Assembly (NCBI GenBank): GCA_903813345.2
Contig: CAIIXF020000001.1
Coordinates: 39,527,366 to 39,591,365, forward strand
Reading direction: 5' to 3'
DNA length: 64,000 nucleotides
From: Owenia fusiformis
Taxonomy: Eukaryota; Annelida; Polychaeta; Sabellida; Oweniidae
The position numbers and the translations under genes are program-made. Below the pieces are notes generated by a model. That model saw nothing but the letters and a program-made list of their open reading frames with translations. It made no database searches and was not told where the DNA came from. Positions 24,140-36,300 of the stretch are shown piece by piece (the stretch's first letter is position 1; every line of letters begins with the position of its first letter).

Positions 24140-27100
24140 AAGTAGAATATCTCTTGGCTTTTCAACATAGCACCATATTTGACTTTTCAGGCTCTACTTT
24201 TATGATTCTATGCCTATATAATGTTACTTTGCAATATCATACATGTACATAATCATGTACGTGCCTACATGAAGTTTTGAAAGAGTATAGAGCTAGATTC
24301 AAAGCACCGTTCTTGCGAGTTTCAAATGAAAATATTGAAAAACGCGCGAGTATGAGGACCGCAACTTTTTTATGTCTACACTGACAAAAACGGAAGTGCA
24401 CGTCACAAAACTGATGGGTTAAGGCAATGTACCGTCCCACTGGCATGGATTTCGGTACAACGCGCATCGGTAGGCCCATGTTGGTTTTCGGCACAATGCG
24501 CGTCGGTATAATGGGTTTCGGTATAATGCGCGTCGGTATAATGAGGTGATCCCTCTTCTATATCTTCATATAAAGTCACCATGGACAGCCGATCTTTTAA
24601 ATCTCGACACAACTCATTCTCACTTTTCTAATGTTAATGTGTTTTTTCTCGAATGGCAAAGACGACTTTCAGGATAACAATGTGGGATTTTTAACCATTT
24701 CTGAATAATTGAATTTAAATACATACCATTGTCTGATTCCATTGTGTATCGTGTAATACAATACAGATTAAAGAAACTAGTATGATCAATCGATTTAAAG
24801 AAGCATGTTCGTGATCAATGATACCAATACGCGATAACGTTTAATTTTGTTCAGTTTAGCTACCTCTCGTTTGAAGAGCTCTCATGTATGGTACAACTTC
24901 GTCTACATCCGGGTTCTTTCCCATTGGATTACACAGGGGTGCTATTTTCAATGCCGCACTGCGGCTCTATTAAACATTTATGTAGAGTTTCATTTGCACA
25001 AACGATAGGTATGTATGTAATTAAGATATATGACAAAGCTTTTTGAGCTACACTGTATAATCCCCAGATCCGAAGAAATGTGTAGTTGAAAATGCCGTCC
25101 AATTCCTGTGACGTCACTGATATCCCAGAAATTGCTCAGACGCCATCGAAGATCGAAAAATATAAATAATGTTACTTTGAATCTCCGATTATATTTCTAA
25201 TTATTGAATAGATTGGATTATATAACTATGCTTGAGGGCTGATGGAACATCAGAAGCTGAGAAACGTTCAGAGTAATTGACTTGTTCGGCGGGCCAATGA
25301 AAATTTGTCCTTTCCAAAGCGATGCATCATGGAAGATATTTATGTAAATTACCCCCTGAACTCTTATCGCGAATAGGAGTATTAACCCTAATGTCTGCAA
25401 ACTTTTTATAACACTAATTCACAAGACCAAATAACCTCCCCTCTACAAAGGTCAAATCGAGGTCAACGTGATTTAGAGGTGCCAAAAATGCAGGTAATAG
25501 CTTTTCCAGAACGTTGTACTTTTATAAAATGTATTTACAAAGATAGCGGGTATCGCCAAAGCCCATTAAAATCAATAAAAAATGAATAATCAACAATTTC
25601 AAGTTGTTTTTGTCTTTGACATTCATATTTCAAGAAGTACTACCAAAACAATGAGTGATTTAGTAAGAAAATAGGTAAATGCTGCATAAGCATTACGGAA
25701 CATGCACAAAAACTGCAAAGGTATTCATCGTAAAGAGAACGCGATTCACGAATATTTAGCGAAATTGTAGCTTTCTTTTAAAATGCATAAGATAGTCAAT
25801 AGTGGCTCGATTTTTATGAAATCTGTTCAAAAATTATTTACCAAAATGAGCAATAACGATTACTAAATGCATTTTCTACAGTTTTAGAAACAAGGTACAT
25901 AACTTTCAATATTTTAAAACTAATTCAATATTTCATGAATTTAATTTTTCAAAAAGTGTCATTCATCTGCGGCCCAGGTTAGAAAATAACAGAAGCACAA
26001 AAACCTTGAAAAGAGTACTATTGAAAAATCGAGCATGATCATATGGTATAAAAAAACATTTCTTTAGGCTAGTGTGCTCGAGATATATACACACTACTAT
26101 ACCTAACACCTAGAAATGCATAAGATACTTTGTTTGTCTAATTGAATTGTTTAATATATTTTTGAAAGTGCCTTACTAGCATCTAATTTTCAACCGATAA
26201 ACCATTCATAAGGAACAGACAAATAAAAACAAATACATAATCATTACTAATAAGCCAAATGGGTTGCTCATGAACACCTAATGCAAGGTATAGTAGTGTG
26301 ATATATATAATATGCCACCTATTTTGGAGTTGCCAGACATGAAGGCTATCAATTTTCAAAAGAATTCCTAGGTGACTCTCTCCATGATGCCAAAGACTTG
26401 CCTTTATCCGAGGATAGTGAAACTGACATGGAATAGTTCTAAAATTATTAATACACGTCGCACGAAACTGGGGACAATTAGCGTAACATTATGGCGTCAA
26501 AAAACCAAAACAAAACAATGAGCAGTATAGGGCGCAAACAGCCTTACAACGTCAAAAACGACAAGCGTCACATTTTTTACAAGTTTACTCAACCTAAAAA
26601 TAAAATACTTTATCCTTATCTAATCATTACAAAATTCACAGGGTAGCAAGATCTCGAGGACAATATTTCTAAAATGTTTTTGAATTTTGAAAAACGGTCA
26701 AGAAATCCATTTGGGGCGTTAGTAAAAATTGATATGTATGGAATTTGTGGTACAAAATCGATGCGTCACATTTTTTCAAGTCTCGAAAACCAGCTCTTAT
26801 TTTAATATTATTTGCAAAATAAACAAACTGGTTATTGTTTTGTAAATTTCGCCATGACAATATTGTGCAGTTAATTTTTCTTTCAAATCAGACATAAATT
26901 AGGAGGTTAAATGAAGGTAAACTTATTGCTCGTCCCATTCGCCTTCAAAACCTTACACAATTTTGAAATTCTTAAAGTCCCCGTCTAAAGTTTGAAAATA
27001 TTTTTTTATCATTAATTTATTATTTGTCAGGACTTAAAAAGTGATGTTAGAGATTTTTGAACAAAAAAAAAAATTTTGAAAAAAAGTTGTGAGCATTTCA

Positions 27101-28624
27101 TTTCTCAAATATTCAAATTTCCCGCCATTTTTCAAAAAAAGTTGAAATTTCTTAATCATCAAATATTTCTTAATGCATTTCAAAAAAGATTATCTTTTTA
27201 ACACCAATGCAAAGGTTGAACAAAGGACACACTATTTCAATAATAAAATGCCATATTTAATGGGCCATTTCAATGTTTTAACATATCAAAAATATTTTGA
27301 AACATTAGTGATGTCACTAAGGTACCAAAAACTTTTTGAAAAAAATTGAAATTTTTTTTTCGATGTCAATCTTTTCTAAATATGTTAGACTTTCATAAAA
27401 AACAAATGTTGATTGTCTAACCAGGTTAAAAGGAAGAATAAATTATGTTTTAGATATCAATGTACCATTGGTTTCTATGAGAACTAAAATTTTGAAATGC
27501 ATTTTTCTCAGAACCATTTTCATGCACTGATAAGTTCATTTCTCGCTTATTTATGAAACGATTTTCTTAATTTTTTCGGCAAAAAACATGGGAGGATGAA
27601 TGCTATGCATTGGTATGAATAGTGGCTAATTAGAAGATATGAGTGACCTCTAAAAGTTGGTTTTAAATAAATTCCCAAATTTTGGAACAAAAAGTCTATC
27701 AAAAACCACTTTTTGAAATTAAAAAAAAAAGTTTCACATATCACACTTTGATAACATTGGGTAAGACTACATTATAGGCCAAAGTGGTTTAAACTTTATA
27801 TGGGGCCTTTAAAAGCGTTCGTTTTAAGATAATTTGAACTGTAGCCGTCAAGCAATTGTGACGTCATAAATGCACATGTTCGATTGAATAAAATGTGAAA
27901 TTTTAGTGGGATTGATTTTGATCATTATTTCAAAAGTTATCCCAATTTCAACGAGCCCCGTAAGCGCAAAGTGTTACGTCTTACAGCGTATTTGACGATG
28001 TCGGGGTATATTTAACTTTAATAATATGTAGGATCCCATCAAAATTTTGAAGGAAAAATAATTTCACTGAAATGCAAATAAAAAATACTTCAAAAAGATA
28101 TATAAAACACATAGTTAGCTTTTTAAATGAGGCAGAGATTAACGCTCAAAGCTGAGATCAGCCCGCATTTCCCGAATTGTCCCCAGGTCCTTGCACGTCA
28201 TATAAAATATCTGTTATGGGTTTGGTCAAAATATCGATGTCAATCGAAAAACGTAATTAATTTCATTAGGCGGAGGGGGCCAAACACTGATTTCATTAGG
28301 TGACGGACATCGATTTTCGTTTTCCTAGGAATTTCAATTTTCAAGATTTTTGGTTTTGTTACAAGGGGGAGGGGGGGGGGGTGGTTTAGACCTAAATAAA
28401 TTTCTATGGGTACCTATTGGTACCCATAGAAATTCAATAAATACTAATATGTTGTATCAAAGCTTTAGAATATTAATATCAAATATATTACAATACAATA
28501 TTTTGACAGTTTACCAGTACATGTATTTTGACTAAAACATTTTCCTTGTGTTAAGTATGGTGTGAATACTACTCCAAGGCTATTAAGATACCTTTTCCCC
28601 CATGGAAATAAATGTAAAGTCAGG
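24140..28624. other. AT-rich intergenic region, no gene recognised
   Basis: Contains a 15-bp periodic patch (about 24443-24550), a short dispersed repeat at 26250-26278 (inverse of 5930-5957), an A/T homopolymer-rich stretch with many TTTTGAAA/TTCAAAA words (about 26880-27740), G runs at 28371-28381 and a perfect 16-bp-arm palindrome at 28399-28434. Short open frames show no domain or splice pattern. Confidence 0.5.
28399..28434. repeat. Perfect palindrome, 16-bp arms, 4-nt loop
   Basis: AATTTCTATGGGTACC, loop TATT, then the exact inverse. It lies 190 bp left of the start of the 14-kb duplicated segment. Confidence 0.9.
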
Positions 28625-29403
28625 TTTATTTTATTTAGGTATGTTTAAGGAAATTATTTGATCATTAGATGGATTTTACCAACTTGACCTTTTTGCACCC
28701 AGTGACATCATTGGGCTATCATTTGACCTAATTTTGAAATATTATTGTGAAGTACATTTATGAGGATACTCTAGATGCAAAATAAGTTAGATTCTGATGG
28801 GGGCAGAAAGGGGGTCTGTTGGGACGGTACCTTTTATATGCGGATGCATAAGAACACAGGAGCTCTGCTCGATAAGGAATAAGGAATCTTTGGCAACTCA
28901 AATACCAGTAGACGGATCCGGTTGAAATATGCCGATGCCAAGAGAGAAAGAAGCTCTGGTCAAGGAGACATTTTCAAAAAGGCCAATTAATTTCAAAATG
29001 GCAGTCATCTTTCGTAAAAAACATAATCTCCAATACTTCAAATACTAATGGACAGATTTGGTTCAAATTTCACATGTTTATACCTAGGGACAAGGGAGCT
29101 CGGTTCGAGAAAAGATTTTCAAGATGGCTGCTATTTATCAAATCAGGTTTTGTTTGATGGGATTTGCTACTCCGAGGAGTTTCAGTTTTCTAGTTTGAAG
29201 GTTTAAAAAATGAAGGATAACGAGGCCGACACGTAACTGCTCCATTTTTCTTCAAACTTGTTCCATTCAAAACCACTTCTTGTACAAAAATACTTTGAAA
29301 GTAAGACATATTTGATCTGTAGTGGCCATTTGGAAAACGGATTAATAATGTTGTCCGACTTCATGCAGTATCCACTTGTGATCATCTCGATTACGCTGGT
29401 ACA

Positions 29404-29847
29404 GTTTCGGTAACAAAATGTCGGAACATCGAAGCTATGATTTTTCTTTTTTCCTTAGATCACACCTTGTAGGCAGAATTCTAAAGACTTTTTAAAAACA
29501 AACGTGTATCGGCAACATATGTTTAAGAAAATGTACACATTTGCGAACAAATAGTTCAGAAGACAACAGAATCGTCGATTCAATTCCTCACTTAAGTTAC
29601 AGAAGCAGTATTTCGAAAACCGATAAGATCTGCACTTTTAACCCAAATCGTTTCTGTGACTTAAGTGAGGAATTAAATCTACGATTGTTTTCTTCTGAGC
29701 TATTTTTTCGCAAACATATACATACATACGATACCGATACACGTTTGCGAGAAAAACGTCGTGCGGATTCTGCCTACAACACGTGGATATAGGGAGAAAA
29801 AAAGGAAAAATCGTACCTTCGACGTTCCGACATTCTGTTACCGAAAC
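29404..29847. repeat. Foldback element in copy A flank
   Basis: GTTTCGGTAACAAAATGTCGG at 29404 pairs with CCGACATTCTGTTACCGAAAC at 29827-29847. The inner parts also pair, for example GTAGGCAGAATTC with GGATTCTGCCTAC and TTCCTCACTTAAGT with ACTTAAGTGAGGAA. The duplicate counterpart is 44950-45401. It lies downstream (3') of the copy A gene. Confidence 0.8.
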
Positions 29848-30136
29848 GAAGAGTTTCGGTAACTACTGAGCGTAATCAAGCGGATCACCAGTGGGATCTC
29901 TGAATAGATGATGTTGAAGTATGTTTAAGAGCATTCAGTGTTGTCCTATATTCATAAAATATTCGATAGGATTATAGCCGCCTTGGCGTTGCTTTCTTCT
30001 AGTTTAGAATCGGAGAGTTGCATCTTTTGTCCTATATAGTTATGAAGGATGTATACGGTGGAAAATGTGTGAGAGGTCACAATGCGCATTTGTCTTCATG
30101 AGAGATAACAATTAAAATACGAACATAATATTTCTT

Positions 30137-30142
30137 TTTATT
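30137..30142 (-). terminator. Candidate poly(A) signal, copy A gene
   Basis: AATAAA on the - strand, 225-230 bp downstream of the stop codon of the copy A gene. It is conserved at the matching place in copy B (45676-45681). Confidence 0.55.
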
Positions 30143-30366
30143 TGAAGAATATATTAATAACATAGAAGTTATACTGTAACCATGACAACAAACATTCATA
30201 TACATAACAGATTTACTTATACACGTAATAACAGTTCTTAAAAATGTCATTTTTGACACACGATTGACCGAGGTTTGCGTGTACGTCAAGCATTAGAATG
30301 GGTTATAACAATTGGATAATTAATATTGGTCAATTCTAGATGACTATTAAGTCAAAATTTGAATCA

Positions 30367-33300
30367 CTATTTCCTCGATGAGTGTCTCAACAAGCGAGCA
30401 AGTAGCTCTGAAGAAGGACCGTTCATTAGTTCCTCAAGTTCCGAAGCTAGTCCATTATTCTGTGAAGCTTTACCACCGGAAGGCAAAATTGCCTTAACCA
30501 GGTCGTTCAGTTTGGCAGTTAGACGTCCGTCCAGTGGGCTCGCAAGGTTCTGGTTGATGTAGTTTTGTAGATCGTTGAAGAAATATGAATAGAGTTCAGT
30601 GGGCAACAACGCCGAAAGCAAATTATTATCTGAAAATAGGACAATTAATAATTGCATTACCAGAGAGATGAATTTAGGCAGAAAGTACGAATATTATTAT
30701 GTCCGAGCTATTACCATGGAAAATGGCAGAATGCCAGTGAAAAGTATTTAGCAGGAAAGGACCTTTCACTACGTAAACCGTTTTGTTTGTACCTGCATTG
30801 GCCGAGACATATGAAGCGAATGCATCCAATGATTGTAAAGCTTGCATAAGTTTCAAGTAGCTAAGGTTTATGGTTTCTAGAAAAGTCACCAAGTGGGGCC
30901 TATACGATTCCACGATTTCCTCGCTCATCAGCTTTGACACTAAAACGGCCTTGATATCCGCAACAAACTCCTCCACCCGATCACCAGGCATCCTTATAAA
31001 TTAATTATAAACAGAATGATGCATTGTTAATTGTATTCCACATCAAAACAAATTAAGTCATGTTCTGCATTCTCCAAGACTTTTTCAGTCTGTTTTGATA
31101 GCCGCATTACGTGTTGCTAATGAATGTAAGTGAAATGAGAAGCGATATCGATCAACGAGGCGACTACACACTTTTAATACATATAGTACTTCATGATGCC
31201 AAGCCTACCTGAGTGTATTAGACATTGCTTGCTTGACTGCTGGGAGAACCTCCTCCAAAGGTAAACAATCTTGCTCTGAAAAGTTTGAAAACAATTGATT
31301 GGAAAGAAATTCATCGTCGCATGTTTTAACCGCCAATGGAGTAATGCAGCACACTAAAGAGCAGCACTATTATATAAGGAACTAGGAGCATATGTTTTGA
31401 TATCTTCCCGATTTCGTGTCTAAATATGTATTTCATCTCAAGGGGTCAAAAACGTAAATATTTACATTCGAATTATCTGCATTTTCTAAGACACAGACCG
31501 TGAATCTAAGCGTATACAGATACTTACGGATTCCTTCAACTTTTTTAATAAAAGCATCCTCATTCACCAAAAGATCCTCCTGAATACCATTGACAATTTC
31601 GACGTCCAGGTCAATGATTTGTTTAGCAGTCAGATCCTCTAGGCTATTTAGAGCCTCATTGCCCAGAAGTGCAGCCTTCGACCAATTTGCAGCTTTCTGG
31701 ATTGTGCTCTCGCTAACATAACGTACAATCTCTACAAAAATGCTCATCTTGATTTGAATTTATCTGATTTTGTTGTTGCTTTGAATATTCTGCTTGGACT
31801 AAGGGGAAAGAAAATGCATAAACCAAATAAAAGTATAGGTCCTCTGGCGCATATGCATTTGTAATACAACGGTGTAATTCCAGATCATATGATACGTGTT
31901 TCTTGAAAAATATTAGACAATGGCAGCGAAACCCTTGGACACTTACTTGACACGAGCCTTGGAAACATGTCTGAATTGTCTGGACATAAAGAGGCTTGTG
32001 TCGTAGTCTTAGGACGTGGCGTTACAGGTACCGTAGTGTGGCCTTCTTCGGTGGTGGTCGACTCTGTAGAGAACAGCAAGGCCTGGGTGGTGGACGGGGT
32101 AGTCTCATCTGGTCCCAAAATGACGGTAGTGGTCTCAACAGTGGTTGTGGAAGGAGGTGGTGGCATGGTAACTGTGGTAACCTCCGTCTCTGGTGTTGTA
32201 GGAGGAACAGGGGGATAAAAGAATAATTTCAACAGATCCAGATGTTGCCCAATCTCCTCTCCAAGACGTGTCAGCAGAACATATTCCATTTTGCCGATGA
32301 TGGCTGGATCTATAAAACATACACATTTTATGATGTATCAATTACCATTATATCTGTCAAAATAATATACCATACACAATAATTTACACACTAGCTCATA
32401 ATAACGTACCTTTTACTTTTAATACATAGTCCAGCAGTTTTTGGTAACCATTCTCCGAATCCAATTTGGCAAGTTGGTCGAGGCGTCTATTTACTAACTT
32501 GAAATATTCTGGCGATAGAAGAACTAGTTCCTCAATCAGTCCTTCAATTACTGAAACGATCTCCTCATCTTCGATACCATTGGTGAAACCTTTACTCATA
32601 ATTTTGTACAATTCGTTGAACTCGTCCTCTTTAATCCTAACAATATATAGTTAACACAATGTGTATTAGAAATATTCTCGAATTACTTTTATATTGGATA
32701 TATAGAATTGTAAGGGTTAGGACCCGGTGTAAAAGGGTAGGAGGTACTATCAAATTATGGTCATACTTTCTATTTATTTATATGGTGACCTAAATACAAC
32801 TCTTTCCCTCATTATCGTATCCACAATCAGGGCCAGCAAGGGCCTTTTTGAAAGGGGACCATAATCCCCAGGGGACCATAATCCCCAGGGGACCATCATT
32901 TCTTTTACACCGGTGTGAAAGAAATGACGGTCCCCCAGGGATTATGGTCCCCTTTCTTAACGGCTCTTACTGGCCCTGATTGCGTATAAGATAATGAGGG
33001 AAAGAGTTGTATTTAGGTCACCATATAAATCAATGGAGAGTAGGACCATAATTTGATAGGACATCCTACCCGTTTACACCGGGTCTAGTTTCTCCCGAAG
33101 CCCTTTCAAGACATAGCAGATATGTACTTTTTAAAAATGTCCTCATCCGATATCACTAGATAAGGCGTTCCAAGTTTTTCAAATGTGATTTATTTTTTAC
33201 CCTAAACGTATATTTAATCGGCACGAATAAAAGCCTGGTAATATATTGATGATATTGAAGTAAATCTATCCTTTCTACAAGATGCGAAATAGGTTTTAAG

Positions 33301-36300
33301 TTTACCTGGTAGATACTCAATAAACGATAACCATCAAACCACTGTTTCACAGCTGGATGACTAACTGCAGTCAGTATCATTCAAGATGGTGGTCAAAATT
33401 TTTTCGTTTTTGATAAACCAATGGCAATGATTTCAGCTAATTTTGTAACTAAGTTTAGTTGCAATTAGAGTCATCCAGCTGAACAGTGCCAACGAAAACA
33501 ACAGAACCACCATAGCTTTTCTGTTGTAATTTGGTGTAAAAAATTGAATTATAGAAAATGTACTCACTTAAGTGTTGGCACTATACTCGAGATGAAATTC
33601 AACTCCTCACTTACACTTATACAACCATCTGTAACACATTTAAAATTAAACAGAAGATCTGGATATACAAAGGGGAATTGATAAATCAAAGACCACGTGT
33701 ACCCATTAGTATCTAGACTATTCAAGGCGGACTTAGCAAAGCGAATGGACGTTTTGTGTGTGATAAATTAAAATCCAATGGGTTTCGCACAAAGCTCATC
33801 TTGAAATGTTAACCAAAGCAAAATAGATAACTAACCATAGTTAATTGTTTCTTTTTGTATGGTCCACTCTTCTGCTATCTTTTTCAGTGTTTCTCCCTGT
33901 ATGATACCAGCTAAATTTTTGGCAGCTCTGAGGAGTAATACTTCGGGGACTCGACCTTCTGGTGTTTGATGAGCATTTCTCAATATTGAAAAGATTGTGT
34001 TGGTCAAGATGAAAGAATCTTCGCTATAAGCCCAGTATTGGAATAACTCTGAAAATACGTGAAAATAGGTGAAATGCACTGGAGTACGTTCAGTAAAGGT
34101 TGTACATCAAAATGAGACTTTATACATTCATATATGTGCATACCATATAAGACTTTAAGAACAAACTGGAAGAGCACGACAAATCCACTACTTGGTACTT
34201 ACTTTGAATAACCTCGTCCAACATGACAGATTGACAAGCTGTGGGTAAAGGTTGCAGTTGATTCAAAGATTGAGGGGCCACATCTAAACACACGTTGATT
34301 CGTTGAGGACTTGCAGAAATATTGGACTGAAAGAACAAGTTGTTGTCTATGTATGGACTTAGCAGATTAGCAGCATAAGATAGCTTCTTTAACTTTATTT
34401 TGGCAGGCAATCGAGTAGTCTGCTCAGCAGGCAATCGGGTAGTCGGCTCAGCAGGCAATCGGGTAGTCGGCTCAGCAGGCAACTGAGTAGTCGGTTCTGC
34501 AGGCAACTGAGTAGTCGGTTCAGCAGGCAATTGAGTAGTCGGCTCAGCAGGCAATTGAGTAGTCGGCTCAGCAGGCAATTGAGTAGTCGGCTCAGCAGGC
34601 AGCTGAGTAGTTGGTGCAGCAGGCAATCGAGAAGTTGCTTTAGTAACAAGGGGAGTGTTTGGTTCGGTAGCCAATTGAGTTGTGGGTTTCTTTCCAAAAA
34701 AACTATCTATGGCGTTTCCGACTACTTTGATGGGTTTGAGGAAACGTCTCTCTGAAAATCAAATTAAGAATAAGTTTATTAAGTAACCTGAGTGCATTTA
34801 ATCTGAAACGATATCACATGGAGGCGAAGGTCAAAATACAAAATATTATTGGGGGCACTTTGATATATGGCATCCATACCCTTATTCCAAAATGCTTTAA
34901 ACAGTTACTGTTTGCTTCAACTTCAACGAATTTATTGATTCGAATACAATATTTATCATGTGTACAAGGCATTGTGTATATAATTCCCCATACAATTTTG
35001 CAATGAAATATGCAATGGTCGCCTGTTAATCACAACAATTTTCATTAAGAGGAGGGGGGGGGGCTATATTTATATTTTGTCTTAGAGGGGATTATGATTT
35101 ATGGGTATGGCAAAAATATACTATAACCTCAAATCATTGTTATTGGCTCAATTTGAATCTATGTTATCATTCAGGAAATGCTAAAACGGACCCATAAAAT
35201 ACTATCATTATTAGATATAAATCAGATTAAGGTAACGCTTAAGTTAATCAAATGAACAAAAACATGGCAGCCATATTTTTTTGATAAAGTCACAAGATTT
35301 CGTGTATCTGTTTTCCTTGTATGTGAATGCACTGACTGACTAAAGAGACATGTCAAAGAAAACTTCACATTTAAACGCAATTTTTATAACTATGAATTGG
35401 AGGTGCAAGGGTCCCTAAAGCTAGCATGGAGACAGTGAAGTGAGGATAACGTTTAAAAATTTCAAGGAGTAGGATTGCAATGGAGACACATTTTTATAAC
35501 TATGAATTGGAGGTGCATCGATCCCTAAAGCTAGCATGGAGACCGTGAAGCGAGGATAACTTTCAAGGAGTAGGATTACAACGGAGATACATTTGTAAGA
35601 CTCCAAAATTTCCACAAATCATCTTACCTTACCAAGGAATATTGAAGAAGCATGAAAATGTGTGCTTCTTGCATTGTAAGGGTAAAATAAAACTCAAACC
35701 ATTTTGAATTCTAAATATTTCATGTCCACCATTTTATTTGCTGGGACTATTTTCTAGTCCCAAGTAATCCTCACTCATGTATCCATTGTTTATCATTTAT
35801 AAAGCCTCAATCATGTATCTATCATGATAATTATACTGTTATAGATAAAATATACTTGTGATAATCCATAAAATTTAGCCTCATTTCACGGTCTTAATGT
35901 TAGCTTTTGGGACCCATGCACCTCCAATTCATAGTTATAAAAAATGCGTTTAAAAGTGAAGTTTTCTTTGACATCTCTCTTTAGTCAGGAAATGCATTCA
36001 CATATAAGGAAAACAGAATACAAAATCATGTGACTTAGTCAAAAATATATGGCTGCCATTTTTTGTACTTTTGATTAAGTTAACGGTTACCTTAAACAAT
36101 ACTACCTATATACTGCACGATATACAGTGATTCCCAAGAAATTGGAATCATTTTTCTAATCATTTAAGAAATAGAGACGCACCCGTAGTAACATAGTAGA
36201 GCAAGATGTAAACTCAAAACTACCAGGAATTTACTACATAGAATGTGTATTGCCCCGTTTAAGGTTTAGCTGGAAAGTAACATTTTTGATAAAAAATGCT

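Noticed and set aside
30077-30289. 70-codon frame downstream of copy A stop (also in copy B)
   Set aside because: Falls in the predicted 3' UTR and covers the poly(A) signal; no coding signature.
31967-32226. Two open frames on the + strand opposite copy A exon 7 (repeated at 47519-47778)
   Set aside because: They are antisense shadows of the Thr/Pro-rich exon, kept open by its biased codons; the spliced - strand gene explains the region.
34395-34697. Leu/Arg-rich 100-codon frame (and 116-codon relative in copy B)
   Set aside because: Alternative frame of the 24-bp coding repeat; any stop-free repeat of a length divisible by three leaves such frames open.
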